64,000 nt of DNA from MED-G105 sp965263305 (lineage in GTDB: Bacteria > Pseudomonadota > Alphaproteobacteria > Caulobacterales > Parvularculaceae), in contig OZ253666.1 of assembly GCA_965263305.1 (NCBI GenBank), forward strand, positions 2,666,001 through 2,730,000, given 5' to 3'. Each line of letters begins with the position of its first letter. Positions within the stretch are counted from its first letter, which is position 1. The translations under genes and the position numbers were made by a program. Under the pieces are notes generated by a model, which was not told the DNA's origin, did no database searches, and was given only the letters and a program-made list of their open reading frames with translations. Of this stretch, positions 43,941 to 54,046 are shown piece by piece.

Positions 43941-45710
43941 ATGAAGATGACGACAGAAGAAGCCTTTGTAAAAGTGATGCAGGCCCATGGCATTGAGCAC
44001 GCTTTTGGCATTATCGGATCCGCCATGATGCCGATTTCCCATTTGTTCCCGGAAGCCGGCGTGACGTTTTGGGACTGCGCCCATGAATGCAACGCCGGCA
44101 TGATGGCCGACGGGTACACGCGGGCGACGGGCAAAATGTCCATGATGGTCGCGCAGAACGGACCCGGCATCACCAACTTCGTCACGGCGGTCAAAACCGC
44201 GTATTGGAATCACTCGCCGATCCTTTTGGTGACGCCACAAGCGGCGAACAAAACAATTGGGCAGGGCGGCTTTCAAGAAATTGAACAGATGAAACTGTTC
44301 GAGGATATGGTTTGCTATCAAGAGGAAGTGCGCGACCCCACGCGCATCGCCGAGGTTTTAAACCGGGTTATCTCCAAAGCGTGGCGCGGATCGGCGCCCG
44401 CCCAGATCAACATTCCGCGAGATTTCTGGACCCAGGTGATCGATATTGATCTGCCGCAAATCGTGAAGTTTGAACGGCCGGGCGGTGGAGATGACGCCAT
44501 TGCGCAGGCGGCGGTGCTGTTATCCGATGCAAAGTTCCCAGTTATTCTCAACGGCGCGGGCGTTGTTTTGGGCGATGCGATTGAAGCCTCAGCGGCGCTC
44601 GCCGAAAAATTATGCGCGCCCGTTTGCTGTAATTATCAGCACAATGACGCCTTTCCAGGGAGCCATGCTCTCTCCGTAGGGCCGCTCGGTTATAACGGGT
44701 CGAAAGCCGCGATGGAGCTTATCTCTCAAGCGGATGTGGTTTTAGCACTCGGCACGCGCCTTAACCCATTTTCCACACTGCCTGGCTACGGCATCGATTA
44801 CTGGCCCAAAAACGCCAAACTCATTCAAGTCGACATTAATGCCGACCGAATTGGCCTTACAAAACCCGTTACCGTGGGGATTGAAGGTGATGCCAAAAAA
44901 GTTGCGGAAGCGCTCAAGGCTCGTGTCTCATCGGGCATGTCAGATACTGAGCGGGAGGCGCGCAAAGAGCTCATCCATAAAACGAAATCGTCATGGTTAC
45001 AGACCCTGACGTCCCTTGATCACGAAGATGATGATCCTGGCACAGATTGGAATGAACGCTCCCGTAATCGTGAGCCTGAGAAAATGTCGCCGCGCATGGC
45101 CTGGCGGGCGATCCAATCGGCCTTGCCGAAGGAGGCGATTATTTCCTCTGATATTGGCAACAATTGCGCCATCGGCAACGCTTATCCGACGTTTGAAGAG
45201 AGCCGTAAATACCTCGCGCCTGGCCTTTTTGGCCCTTGTGGGTACGGCTTTCCGGCCATCCTCGGGGCGAAAATTGGCGCACCCGACGCGCCCGTCGTTG
45301 GGTTTGCTGGCGACGGCGCCTTTGGCATCTCTATGAATGAGATGACGGCGTGCGGGCGGGATGATTGGCCGGCCGTTACGATGATTATTTTCCGAAATTA
45401 TCAGTGGGGCGCTGAAAAGCGAAACACGACGCTTTGGTTTGACGATAATTTTGTCGGGACCGAGCTCGATCTGGACGTCAACTACGCCAAAATCGCGGAG
45501 GCGTGCGGCGTGCGCGGCGTACAAGTCTCAACGATGGACCAATTGACCGACGAACTAAATAAATCCATCGATCTTCAAATGACGAAGGGTGAGACGACCT
45601 TTATTGAGGTGCTGCTCAATCAGGAGCTAGGCGAGCCGTTCCGTCGTGATGCGATGAAGAAACCGGTGACGGTTGCGGGCATTAATCGGGCCGATATGAC
45701 GCCGCAATAG
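43941..45710 (+). CDS. xsc: Sulfoacetaldehyde acetyltransferase
   Basis: This thiamine-diphosphate enzyme converts sulfoacetaldehyde and phosphate to acetyl phosphate and sulfite. I chose the ATG at 43941, which gives the typical MKMTTEEAFVKV opening and has GGAGAT about 8 bases upstream; an ATG at 43926 would add 5 residues. The 589-residue protein has the N-terminal pyrimidine-binding domain (GIEHAFGIIGSAMMP) and the C-terminal diphosphate motif GDGAFGISMNEM followed by FRN. It lies between tpa and pta, forming the classic taurine or sulfoacetaldehyde pathway. A sulfite exporter or oxidase is not in the window. Confidence 0.96.
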   Translation: MKMTTEEAFVKVMQAHGIEHAFGIIGSAMMPISHLFPEAGVTFWDCAHECNAGMMADGYTRATGKMSMMVAQNGPGITNFVTAVKTAYWNHSPILLVTPQAANKTIGQGGFQEIEQMKLFEDMVCYQEEVRDPTRIAEVLNRVISKAWRGSAPAQINIPRDFWTQVIDIDLPQIVKFERPGGGDDAIAQAAVLLSDAKFPVILNGAGVVLGDAIEASAALAEKLCAPVCCNYQHNDAFPGSHALSVGPLGYNGSKAAMELISQADVVLALGTRLNPFSTLPGYGIDYWPKNAKLIQVDINADRIGLTKPVTVGIEGDAKKVAEALKARVSSGMSDTEREARKELIHKTKSSWLQTLTSLDHEDDDPGTDWNERSRNREPEKMSPRMAWRAIQSALPKEAIISSDIGNNCAIGNAYPTFEESRKYLAPGLFGPCGYGFPAILGAKIGAPDAPVVGFAGDGAFGISMNEMTACGRDDWPAVTMIIFRNYQWGAEKRNTTLWFDDNFVGTELDLDVNYAKIAEACGVRGVQVSTMDQLTDELNKSIDLQMTKGETTFIEVLLNQELGEPFRRDAMKKPVTVAGINRADMTPQ

Positions 45711-45766
45711 GCGCTGCGTGGGTACTCCGTCATCAAACTAGTATCGCAACAATTGATGGTCGAACG

Positions 45767-46771
45767 ATGGCGCTTTTTGAAACCCTATTAAAGAGCGCCC
45801 GCGGTGACACCGCGAGAATTGTCTTCTCCGAGGGGGAAGACCCTCGCGTCATTGAGGCGGCGTGGGTGGCGGTTCGCGATGTTTTGGCGCGACCGACCCT
45901 TATCGGGTCAAGACGCGCGATCGAAACTCAGCTGTCGGCCTACGACCCCGCCGATGCCCCTATCTCGATTATCGATCCTGATGAGGTGGGATCGCACGGT
46001 CATTACGCCGAAACCTATTACGCACGCCGGCGGCACAAGGGCGTGACATTAGAGCAGGCTGTTGAGGCGGTGCGATCGCCCCTCATTTTGGCGGCTCTTA
46101 TGGTTCACCTCGATGAGGCCGACGGCGCGATTGGCGGCGCCGTGGCGACGACCGCCGAAACGGTGCGCACTGCGCTGCAGGTGATCGGGCCGGGCGACGG
46201 TGTAAAGACCGTATCGAGCTCGTTCTTGATGTCTTTTGAACAAGACTACCACGCGCAAAAGGGGGTGGTTTGTTTCGCCGATTGCGGTCTTATCGCCGAG
46301 CCAACCCTAGAACAGCTCGTGCAGATCGCAATTTCTAGCGCCGATAATTTTTCTGTCCTCACGGACCAACGCCCGCGCATCGCGATGTTGTCGTTTTCGA
46401 CCCATGGCAGCGCGTCCCATCCACAGGCTGAGAAGATGGCCGAGGCGGCGCGACGGGTTCGGACCGCCCGGCCGGATTTATTGGTGGACGGTGAATTACA
46501 GTTTGATGCTGCTTTTCTGCCCCAAATTGCAAAAACAAAAGCGCCAACCTCGCCCTTAGAAGGCCGGGCGAATGTCTTTATTTTCCCGGATCTCGGCGCT
46601 GGCAACATCGCCTATAAAATCGCCCAGCGCGTTGGCGGGGCGATTGCAATCGGCCCGATCATTCAAGGATTGGCAAAGCCGGCGAATGACCTATCGCGGG
46701 GTTGCACCACGGAAGATATCATCCAAATGATCGCCGTCACCTGCGCGCAGGTAAGAATGGCCAAGCGATAG
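45767..46771 (+). CDS. pta: Phosphate acetyltransferase
   Basis: Pta converts acetyl phosphate and CoA to acetyl-CoA, completing carbon recovery from taurine after Xsc. The 334-residue protein consists of the catalytic PTA_PTB domain only, without the regulatory N-terminal half of enterobacterial Pta. Typical blocks are IVFSEGEDPRVIEA at the start, SSFLMSF in the middle and VFIFPDLGAGNIAYKIAQR near the end. It follows xsc by 56 bases. No acetate kinase gene is adjacent, consistent with a role in assimilation rather than acetate formation. Confidence 0.94.
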   Translation: MALFETLLKSARGDTARIVFSEGEDPRVIEAAWVAVRDVLARPTLIGSRRAIETQLSAYDPADAPISIIDPDEVGSHGHYAETYYARRRHKGVTLEQAVEAVRSPLILAALMVHLDEADGAIGGAVATTAETVRTALQVIGPGDGVKTVSSSFLMSFEQDYHAQKGVVCFADCGLIAEPTLEQLVQIAISSADNFSVLTDQRPRIAMLSFSTHGSASHPQAEKMAEAARRVRTARPDLLVDGELQFDAAFLPQIAKTKAPTSPLEGRANVFIFPDLGAGNIAYKIAQRVGGAIAIGPIIQGLAKPANDLSRGCTTEDIIQMIAVTCAQVRMAKR

Positions 46772-46967
46772 GCCCCGTCTCATCGGAAACGGCATTTGAC
46801 GATCGAGTTGGCGCTATTTAGATTTACAAGCGAATACCTAATGTAGCGCCGTGTGCGAGAAAGATGGTCGATCTCCAAATCGCGGCGCTTACTTCTGATA
46901 AATCTTTGCGAAACCCCAGCCTCATCCTGGGCGCCATCGCCGATAGCTTCTCTGGAGGAGGGTTGCA

Positions 46968-48521
46968 ATGATCGTCTGGAGAATGCTGAAGGGCGTCTCG
47001 TGCATTAATCACCGATTAAAGGGACATCCGTCGACGATACTACCCGCTCTGATGTGGTGGGCGGTGGTGTTTTCTTTGGCCCCAACCTCGGCGAATGCAG
47101 CGACCCTTGATGAAATCATCAACCAGGTCGTGCAACCGGCGACGGATTTACTATCGGCAATCATATTCTTTTCCGTCCCGGTGTTCGGGGCCGACGTCCC
47201 GTTGATTGTCGTGTGGCTTATTTTCGCCGCATGCTACTTCACCATCTACTTTGGTTTTATCAACATCCGTGGGTTCGCCCATGCGGTTGGTCTTGTCTTT
47301 ACACCGAAAAAAGCGGCGGGCGGCGTGGGGGAGATTTCCCACTTCCAGGCGTTGACGACAGCGGTGTCGGGCACCGTCGGTATCGGTAATATCGCTGGCG
47401 TCGCGGTGACGTTATCGCTTGGGGGCGCGGGCGCCGTCTTTTGGCTCATCGCGGCCGGTTTTGTCGGTATGACAACCAAATTTCTGGAATGCACCCTGGG
47501 CGTTAAGTATCGTGAGATTGATCGGGAGGGGCGGGTCTCCGGCGGTCCCATGCATTACCTCCATCGTGGGTTCGCCAATAAAGGTTGGGCGCGCGTTGGC
47601 CGGTTCTTCGGCTTGTTTTATGCGCTCAGCATCGTGATCGGCTGTTTGGGCATTGGCAATATGTTCCAGGCGAACCAGGCATTTGCGCAATTAGTGTTTA
47701 TCACGGGCGGCGAGACAAGTGCGCTTAGCGGCAATGGGTGGATTGTCGGGGCTGTGATGGCCTTTGTCGTAGGGTTAGTGATCATCGGCGGCATCAAACG
47801 AATTGCCCAGGTGACGGATAAAATCGTGCCGTTCATGATCTCTCTTTATATCCTTGGCGCGCTTGTGGTGATCGCCGCTAATCTCGGTGAGATACCGGGT
47901 GTTCTCGCCCGCATTTGGACGGGAGCCTTCACAAATGAGGGGCTTGCCGGCGGATTTATCGGCGTGATGATCCTCGGGTTTCAACGCGCCGCTTTCTCCA
48001 ATGAGGCTGGGCTCGGATCAGCGTCCATCGCCCATTCGGCCGTTGATACGCCAGAACCCCTGACTGAGGGGTTTGTCGCGATGTTGGAACCGTTCATCGA
48101 CACAGTTGTCATCTGTACGTTGACGGCCTTTGTCATTCTCTTGGTGCTGCCGGCGGGCGAGATAACGGGTGGTGGGCTCAGTGGGATCGAGATGACTTCA
48201 TCGGCGTTTCGCAATGTCATGCCTTGGGCCCCAATCCCGCTCAGTGTGGTTGCTTTTTTATTCGCGTTTTCAACGATGATCGCCTGGGCCTATTATGGTC
48301 AAAAAGGCTGGCGCTACCTCGTTGGCGATGCTCGGTGGAAAGAGCACATTTTCAGCGTCATTTTCTGCGTCTTCATTGTTATCGGGGCGTCAATTCAGTT
48401 GAAGGCGGTGCTTGATTTCGCAGATGCCCTGATCTTCGTGATGGCGATCCCGAACTTGATCGGGCTTTATATCCTCGCCCCAGAGATCAAGGCCGATTTA
48501 GCGGTATATTTGAAGAAGTAA
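46968..48521 (+). CDS. AGCS family sodium:amino-acid symporter
   Basis: This 517-residue membrane protein of the alanine/glycine:cation symporter family has the signature block TAVSGTVGIGNIAGVA and the helix with FSNEAGLGSASIAHSA, both typical of AGCS. A cleavable-looking signal segment (about 27-45, ending SANA) precedes the first membrane helix. A strong GGAGGAGGG Shine-Dalgarno lies 6 bases before the ATG. It follows the taurine genes by 196 bases on the same strand. It might import taurine, or recycle the alanine that Tpa produces; no TauABC or TRAP taurine transporter is present here. Substrate assignment is inference. Confidence 0.88.
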   Translation: MIVWRMLKGVSCINHRLKGHPSTILPALMWWAVVFSLAPTSANAATLDEIINQVVQPATDLLSAIIFFSVPVFGADVPLIVVWLIFAACYFTIYFGFINIRGFAHAVGLVFTPKKAAGGVGEISHFQALTTAVSGTVGIGNIAGVAVTLSLGGAGAVFWLIAAGFVGMTTKFLECTLGVKYREIDREGRVSGGPMHYLHRGFANKGWARVGRFFGLFYALSIVIGCLGIGNMFQANQAFAQLVFITGGETSALSGNGWIVGAVMAFVVGLVIIGGIKRIAQVTDKIVPFMISLYILGALVVIAANLGEIPGVLARIWTGAFTNEGLAGGFIGVMILGFQRAAFSNEAGLGSASIAHSAVDTPEPLTEGFVAMLEPFIDTVVICTLTAFVILLVLPAGEITGGGLSGIEMTSSAFRNVMPWAPIPLSVVAFLFAFSTMIAWAYYGQKGWRYLVGDARWKEHIFSVIFCVFIVIGASIQLKAVLDFADALIFVMAIPNLIGLYILAPEIKADLAVYLKK

Positions 48522-48535
48522 AAATCGGGGTAGGG

Positions 48536-50575
48536 TCAGTCTCGGTAAGACGTCAGGGTCTCACCCAGAGCCTCCTTTAGCGGATCGAGAAACGGTTCGA
48601 AGCCGCGCCATTGTTCAATACCCTTGGTGTTAATGGGTTGGCGAACCTGCTCAGAGCTCGCGGTTCGCACAGCGCGGTCGGTCTTATGGAAATTGATGCA
48701 CGCGTCTTCGAACTCTAGGTCGCAGAAATCGAGGAGACGGCGAACCTGGGTTTCTAGATCCGCAACGACATCTTCGTACTGAACACGCAAGACCCTGCCG
48801 GGCAGCACCTCGTCCCAGTGGCGCATGAGGTGAACATAATCGCGATAGTAAGCGCCGATTTGCTCTAGGCCGTAGGTAAATTCCTGCCCCTCGGCAAAAT
48901 GTTGTTTGAACCCGCTGAAACAGCAATCCATTGGGTGACGGCGCGCATCGATGATTTTGGCGTTTGGGAGTATCAAATGGATGAGCCCGATATGGCGGAA
49001 GTTATTCGGCATCTTATCGATGAAATAAGGCGCGCCTGCGCGATGGATGCGCGTGTCTTCGATAAACTTCTCGCCCATCGCTTTAAATTCTTCAGAAGGC
49101 GTCTCAATTAATTTGCGGGGATATTCGCTTGTCTCTGCCGTCGTATGGCGGCCGCGCAATTGATGGGCGAGGGCGAGGATATTCGGCAGTTCCAACGTGC
49201 CATCCACCTGGCTATGGGAAGCGAGAATTTGCTCCAGCAGGGTGGACCCAGCGCGGGGGAGGCCAACGATGAAAATCGGATCTGGTGCAGGGCAACCGCC
49301 GCCCCGATGTTTTTCAAATAATGCGGGCGTACAGAACTCTGCCTGCGCTTCCAACTCCTCGGTCATTTGTTCGGCGCGATACCGGCTTTGGAAACGCTTT
49401 AAATCGTTACCATGCTTGTAATGCTCGAAGGAAGCACCGTATTCCTTTCGGTCTTCAAAGGCTTTGCCGAGGGCGAACCGCAAATGCGCTTGGTTTTGTA
49501 GTGTCGCGCCGCGGGAGGTCAGCGCGCCTTCCATCTGGTCAATTTCTTCGTCGCTAAACCGGTATGTTTTCAAATTGGAGAGGGAGAAATACGCGTCCCC
49601 ATGGTCGGGTTTCGCGCGATAGGCCCGTTGATAGGATGCAATGGCGTCGTCCTGGCGCCCATAGGTTTTTAAGGCATGTCCCCGGGAGGTGAGGGTCATG
49701 GGGTCGTTCGGCACTTTGTCCAGAACGGCATCGAACATTGAAAGCGCCGTTTCATAGTCACCGACTTCTAGGCTTTGGATGGCGAAACTTGATTGTAATG
49801 TCGGGTTATCCGGGTAAGTCTCGTTAAGAAATTTCGCCTCGTCGAGCGCCTTTTGGGGTTGTTGGGTTTTACGTAGGAAGGTAACGTAATCCATCCGAAC
49901 CATGACGTTTTTGGGGTCGAGTTCAATCGCGGTCGAATAGAGCAACTCCGCCTCATCTTTTGCCCGGAAACGGCTCGCGATTTCCGCCAATAGGCGCATG
50001 CCTTCCACATTCAGCTTGTCGCGCATCATGTAAGCTTTACAAGCGCGCTCCGCCTGAACGAGTTTGCCCTCGTGGAGAAGGTTGGTGACCGCATGAAGTT
50101 CGCGCGGCATGTTTTTCAAGCGTTGATAGTAGCCGATGGCATTACTGGCCTCTGCCGTTCTGCCCTTTGAGGTGAGTATATCGGCTTGATTTTTCCAGCT
50201 TGCCTCCAGTCCTGGATTATGCTGGCAGGCAATTTGATAAGCGCGGAGCGCATCATCAAGGTTGCCTTCGGCGCGATATAAATGCCCCTGCTCTTGAAAC
50301 GCCCGGCCAAATTCTGGGGCGATCGCGAATATCTTGTCTAACGTGGCCCGGGCATCACCCAGTTTATTCGCGTACCGTTGCGCGACGGCGCACATATAGA
50401 GCGCGTCAAAATGGGCCGGCGAGGCGGCGAGGATACCGTCTAATACATTGATTGCATCGTTGAACCGGCCCCCGGTGAGATACTGCTTCGCGGTTTTAAG
50501 TTCATCAGCATGCGCCGTCGATGCGTCCGTCGATGTTTCTGGAGAGGCAGGTGGGGTGGTTTGGGGGTCTGACAA
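48536..50575 (-). CDS. TPR-repeat protein with C-terminal sulfotransferase domain
   Basis: This 679-residue protein has tetratricopeptide repeats through about residues 20-380 (repeated A-A-Y/G-P pairs such as NLDDALRAYQIACQHNPG). A C-terminal sulfotransferase domain (about 430-679) follows. FIVGLPRAGSTLLEQIL at about 430-446 matches the PAPS 5'-phosphosulfate loop, and DARRHPMDCCFSGFKQ matches the 3'-phosphate-binding region. There is no signal peptide, so it is likely cytosolic or peripheral. Relatives with this fusion are frequent in alphaproteobacteria; their acceptors are mostly unknown. The gene lies downstream of a TonB-dependent receptor but is separated from it by a strong terminator. 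It converges with the AGCS gene. Confidence 0.88.
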   Translation of the reverse strand: MSDPQTTPPASPETSTDASTAHADELKTAKQYLTGGRFNDAINVLDGILAASPAHFDALYMCAVAQRYANKLGDARATLDKIFAIAPEFGRAFQEQGHLYRAEGNLDDALRAYQIACQHNPGLEASWKNQADILTSKGRTAEASNAIGYYQRLKNMPRELHAVTNLLHEGKLVQAERACKAYMMRDKLNVEGMRLLAEIASRFRAKDEAELLYSTAIELDPKNVMVRMDYVTFLRKTQQPQKALDEAKFLNETYPDNPTLQSSFAIQSLEVGDYETALSMFDAVLDKVPNDPMTLTSRGHALKTYGRQDDAIASYQRAYRAKPDHGDAYFSLSNLKTYRFSDEEIDQMEGALTSRGATLQNQAHLRFALGKAFEDRKEYGASFEHYKHGNDLKRFQSRYRAEQMTEELEAQAEFCTPALFEKHRGGGCPAPDPIFIVGLPRAGSTLLEQILASHSQVDGTLELPNILALAHQLRGRHTTAETSEYPRKLIETPSEEFKAMGEKFIEDTRIHRAGAPYFIDKMPNNFRHIGLIHLILPNAKIIDARRHPMDCCFSGFKQHFAEGQEFTYGLEQIGAYYRDYVHLMRHWDEVLPGRVLRVQYEDVVADLETQVRRLLDFCDLEFEDACINFHKTDRAVRTASSEQVRQPINTKGIEQWRGFEPFLDPLKEALGETLTSYRD

Positions 50576-50591
50576 CGTAATCCGTCCATGA

Positions 50592-50620
50592 AAAAAGGCG
50601 TCCGAAACGGACGCCTTTTT
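50592..50620 (-). terminator. Strong Rho-independent terminator after the TonB-dependent receptor
   Basis: AAAAAGGCGTCCG (50592-50604) and CGGACGCCTTTTT (50608-50620) form a 13-bp perfect stem with a 3-base loop. On the minus strand it follows the receptor stop by 30 bases and ends in a T-run. It separates the receptor transcript from the TPR-sulfotransferase gene. Confidence 0.9.
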
Positions 50621-50650
50621 AGCTGATGTTTTATGGCGATGCCAATTTGT

Positions 50651-53380
50651 TTAGTTACCGCCAAAGTTGACCGTGAAGCGCATACCATAGGTGCGCGGCC
50701 GATTGATGGTGATCCGCTGGCGGTCAAACCCAAAGCCGTTGTTAATTTGAGCGCGTTCATCGGTGATATTGTCGATGAAGAACTCAAAGCCCCAACGTTC
50801 GGTGTTAACACCGGCGGCGCCGCCAAGCAGGAAGTAGCTATCTTGCTCTGCCCGGTTGATCGTCACGATGTCGGAGAAAGAAGACGCCGAATACGTCGCC
50901 TGGAGTTGTCCATACGGCGTGAAGCCATTTCTTTCCGGCCATTCATAACGGCCGCGGATATTACCTTGGAAGTTTGGCGCAAAGGCCAGGTCGCTGCCGA
51001 CGGGCGCAATAACGATCGTCGGTTCGCCGGTGGCGTCAGAGAGCAGAATTTCCGTAATCTCTGAATCCAACACTGAGAAGGCGCCGTTTAAGGTGAAACC
51101 GTCAAGCGCGGTCGGCGCCCAGATGAAGTCACCCTCAATACCCAGCACCTGAGCATCGGCGGTGTTTGCCGAGAAGAGAAGGTTCGTCAGCGCTGGCGCG
51201 AAGATCGTGGACTGAAGACCATCGATATTCACAAGGAACGCACTGCCGTTGAACTGCAGCGTATTGTCAAAGAAGCGAGTTTTCCAACCGATCTCAAAGT
51301 TCGTCAACTCGTCCGTATCAACGAATGGCGGGATAACGCCTGGCAGCTGAACCGCCGGACGGTTCAGAACGCCTGGACGGAAACCTTCTGAATAGGTGAA
51401 GTAGAACAGAAGCTCGTCCGTCGGCGTCCAGGATAGGTTACCTTTGAAGATCACGCCTTCACTGACTTGGGCGTCTAGAGCGTCAAAGGGGTTATCGATC
51501 AAGGCCTGCTGCTGGGCGATCAATCCGCCGGGGGCGCCAGCGTCGATGAGGCGCTGCAGGTTCGCGGTTGCTTGACCGTTATTGTCATTGATGAACACGG
51601 TCGTATCGATACCATTTGCGGCTGCATTACCGGCTGGACCATTTAGGGAAACAAATGAGTCGTTCCCGTCAAAGATATCGCCGAGATTGAAGCCGCGGTC
51701 ATTGTCAACGCCGCCGAAGAAAGCCGTCACATTGTTCGAGCTGCCTTCAGAATCGACCTCAACGTTGAAGTAACGCAAGCCACCGGTAACCGTCAGGCGA
51801 TCAGGAATAAGATCGAATGATCCTTCAAGGAAGGCGCCGAGCTGTCTATCCGTACGCGTAATGTCGTTGATGAAGACGACACCAGGATCGCGCGGGCTTT
51901 GATCGGAGTTCGCCGCCGTGCTGATTGGTGCGTTCGGGAATGACAGGAAGCCGTTGCCATTCGTGAATGCGCCTGGGTAGGTGAAGTCAACCCGCTCAAC
52001 ATTGCTCTGATCACTGAAGAAACCGCCGAAGGTTGCACGAAGTCTGTTTTCGGCAGGCGTGTTGAAGCGAAGTTCATGGGTTTGCGTGTTGGTGCGGTTT
52101 TCAATGTCCGCGAACAGCCGTGGATCGCCGCAATTGCCCGTCGGGCCCGGTAAGCCGCCGCCGCTATAAACGTTGTAGTAGTCGCACACATAGTACGGAA
52201 TGAAGAAGCCAACAAAGTTGTAGTCGGTGTAATCAATGCGCTGATCAAAATTGTGAATGTTGAACGCGCCGGTGTAGACTGCTTCCAGTGCGCCAATGCG
52301 ACCTTCTAGCGTCCAGGCTGTGTTGATGACTTCGTCGCTTAGGTTGTCATCGGCAAAGCGTTGGATCGAAGTGAGGTCCTCATCAATCGTTGGGTCGGCA
52401 AAAAAGACGCCGTCTGATTCAAGGAACTGGGTGTGGTTTGCAACCAAGAAGCTCCAGTCATCATTGATTTCCCATTTCGCACCGATGCGGAAACCAGTGT
52501 AGGACGTGTCGTTGAAATCTTCCTCGACAAACGCGTCGTTGTTCTCAACGCCGCCAACAATGCCGCTGAGGTCAAGCGCCTGCAGGCCGTTGGCGTCTGG
52601 GATGAGGGGGAAACGACCGCCGAAAGCCGCACTCGTACCGGCCGGAGAAACAGGCACGCCATTTTGACGAACTGTGCCGGTTGGACGGAAGAATGCGCTG
52701 TCACGGATATCAGCAACGCCAGGCACGTTATCGATGTAACCGCCGGCGTCGTCGCGGAACCCGGTCAGGCGTAGCGCGAACCGATCGCCGATTGGCACGT
52801 TGACTGTTGCTTCGAGTTTGTAGCTCGCTTCACCGCCCTCGGTGAAAGAGAGGCCGAAATTGGCGTTGCCTTCATAGACGCCGATTTTTGGCTTGTTCGT
52901 GATCAGGCGGATGGCGCCAGCCTGGGCGCTAGCGCCGAAAAGCGTTCCTTGCGGGCCCGGCAGCACTTCCACGCGATTAAGATCAACGGCGTAAATATCC
53001 AAGTTCCGGCCGACCTGGGTTACCGGTTGTTCGTCAAGATAGAGCGCGACGTTCGGGGCGATACCAGCGGCCACAGCTGTTGTGGTGCTTGGCGCCGAGG
53101 AGGCGATGCCGCGGATGTAAATCGTGCCCTGACCAGGACCAGAGGCGGCCGAATTAACATTTGGTAATTGTAGCAAGTAGTCGGCGAAAACGTCTACGTC
53201 GTTTTGCTCGAGTGTATCCTCGCCCAGGGCGTTAATAGAGACAGCAATATCTTGTGTGCTTTCTGCCCGCTTGGTGGCCGTGACGACGATTTCTTCAACT
53301 TGCGCAAATGCCGCCGTTGGTACGTAAGACATTACTGCGAGCGTCGAAACGCCGGTCATTATTTTCTTGCTGGGTAGCAT
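50651..53380 (-). CDS. TonB-dependent outer-membrane receptor
   Basis: This is a 909-residue outer-membrane receptor. A signal peptide ends at AAFA (about 1-26), followed by a TonB-box-like EEIVVTA (29-35). The plug domain (about 45-165) has the typical VEVLPGPQGTLFGASAQAGAIRLIT, and a long 22-strand-type barrel ends in an aromatic strand. Receptors of this oligomer-uptake-like type occur widely in Caulobacterales, Sphingomonadales and related groups and import large or scarce nutrients using ExbBD-TonB energy. The ligand is unknown. No periplasmic or degradative genes are co-transcribed, and a strong terminator follows. The 5' region carries a short inverted repeat, listed separately. Confidence 0.92.
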   Translation of the reverse strand: MLPSKKIMTGVSTLAVMSYVPTAAFAQVEEIVVTATKRAESTQDIAVSINALGEDTLEQNDVDVFADYLLQLPNVNSAASGPGQGTIYIRGIASSAPSTTTAVAAGIAPNVALYLDEQPVTQVGRNLDIYAVDLNRVEVLPGPQGTLFGASAQAGAIRLITNKPKIGVYEGNANFGLSFTEGGEASYKLEATVNVPIGDRFALRLTGFRDDAGGYIDNVPGVADIRDSAFFRPTGTVRQNGVPVSPAGTSAAFGGRFPLIPDANGLQALDLSGIVGGVENNDAFVEEDFNDTSYTGFRIGAKWEINDDWSFLVANHTQFLESDGVFFADPTIDEDLTSIQRFADDNLSDEVINTAWTLEGRIGALEAVYTGAFNIHNFDQRIDYTDYNFVGFFIPYYVCDYYNVYSGGGLPGPTGNCGDPRLFADIENRTNTQTHELRFNTPAENRLRATFGGFFSDQSNVERVDFTYPGAFTNGNGFLSFPNAPISTAANSDQSPRDPGVVFINDITRTDRQLGAFLEGSFDLIPDRLTVTGGLRYFNVEVDSEGSSNNVTAFFGGVDNDRGFNLGDIFDGNDSFVSLNGPAGNAAANGIDTTVFINDNNGQATANLQRLIDAGAPGGLIAQQQALIDNPFDALDAQVSEGVIFKGNLSWTPTDELLFYFTYSEGFRPGVLNRPAVQLPGVIPPFVDTDELTNFEIGWKTRFFDNTLQFNGSAFLVNIDGLQSTIFAPALTNLLFSANTADAQVLGIEGDFIWAPTALDGFTLNGAFSVLDSEITEILLSDATGEPTIVIAPVGSDLAFAPNFQGNIRGRYEWPERNGFTPYGQLQATYSASSFSDIVTINRAEQDSYFLLGGAAGVNTERWGFEFFIDNITDERAQINNGFGFDRQRITINRPRTYGMRFTVNFGGN

Positions 53381-53506
53381 TTAACATCCCTCCAGAATCG
53401 AACAGTCCGAAACTGCTGATAAATACGTTGGCGTGTGGATTTGACCTTTTGACAAAAAGGGACGCCAACTCTTAAGCTTTGTGCATCGAATATCGACGCG
53501 ACGAAA

Positions 53507-53524
53507 AAGGTTCTAAAGAACCTT
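53507..53524. promoter_or_regulatory. Short inverted repeat upstream of the TonB receptor gene
   Basis: AAGGTTCT (53507-53514) and AGAACCTT (53517-53524) are perfect complements separated by AA, about 130 bases before the receptor start. The arrangement suits a dimeric regulator's operator; a T-run on the plus side also makes a terminator reading possible. Confidence 0.4.
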
Positions 53525-54046
53525 AGGCTTTTTTATAACGGCATTTGCCGTCCAATACCGTTGTATCAGGACAACAGTCACATTTTTGTATTAACCTACG
53601 GAATTGATTCAGAACATTAAATCTAAAATTTTTGGTTAACAAATACTTGCCGCAAAGTCAAAAAATGACCTAATTGCGCCATTCAATAATTACTCCCTGC
53701 ACCAATTATCGATCCATCGCATGGATGAATATTGCAGGCGAAATTCATGATCAAATTTCCGTAACGACCATATTAACGCTGATCTGAGCAATATTTAGCG
53801 CCAGAAAAATGCAAATTTTGGGGCCAATGAGGCCGATGTTGCATCAGCGAACAGCTTGGCGCCCTGTTTTACGTTTGTGGTGACGGTTTTTTGGGAAAAG
53901 CGCTCACCGGAGGATATTGGGCTTTTCGCATTTTTATGGTCGATTTTGTTGATCTGCATGCGTTCCAGGCTATTGTTCCCAATCATATTTATGCGGTCTC
54001 GCCCTTATGGCTTTGGCGTTGATCTAAGGTGACGAGGCGGAATCGC

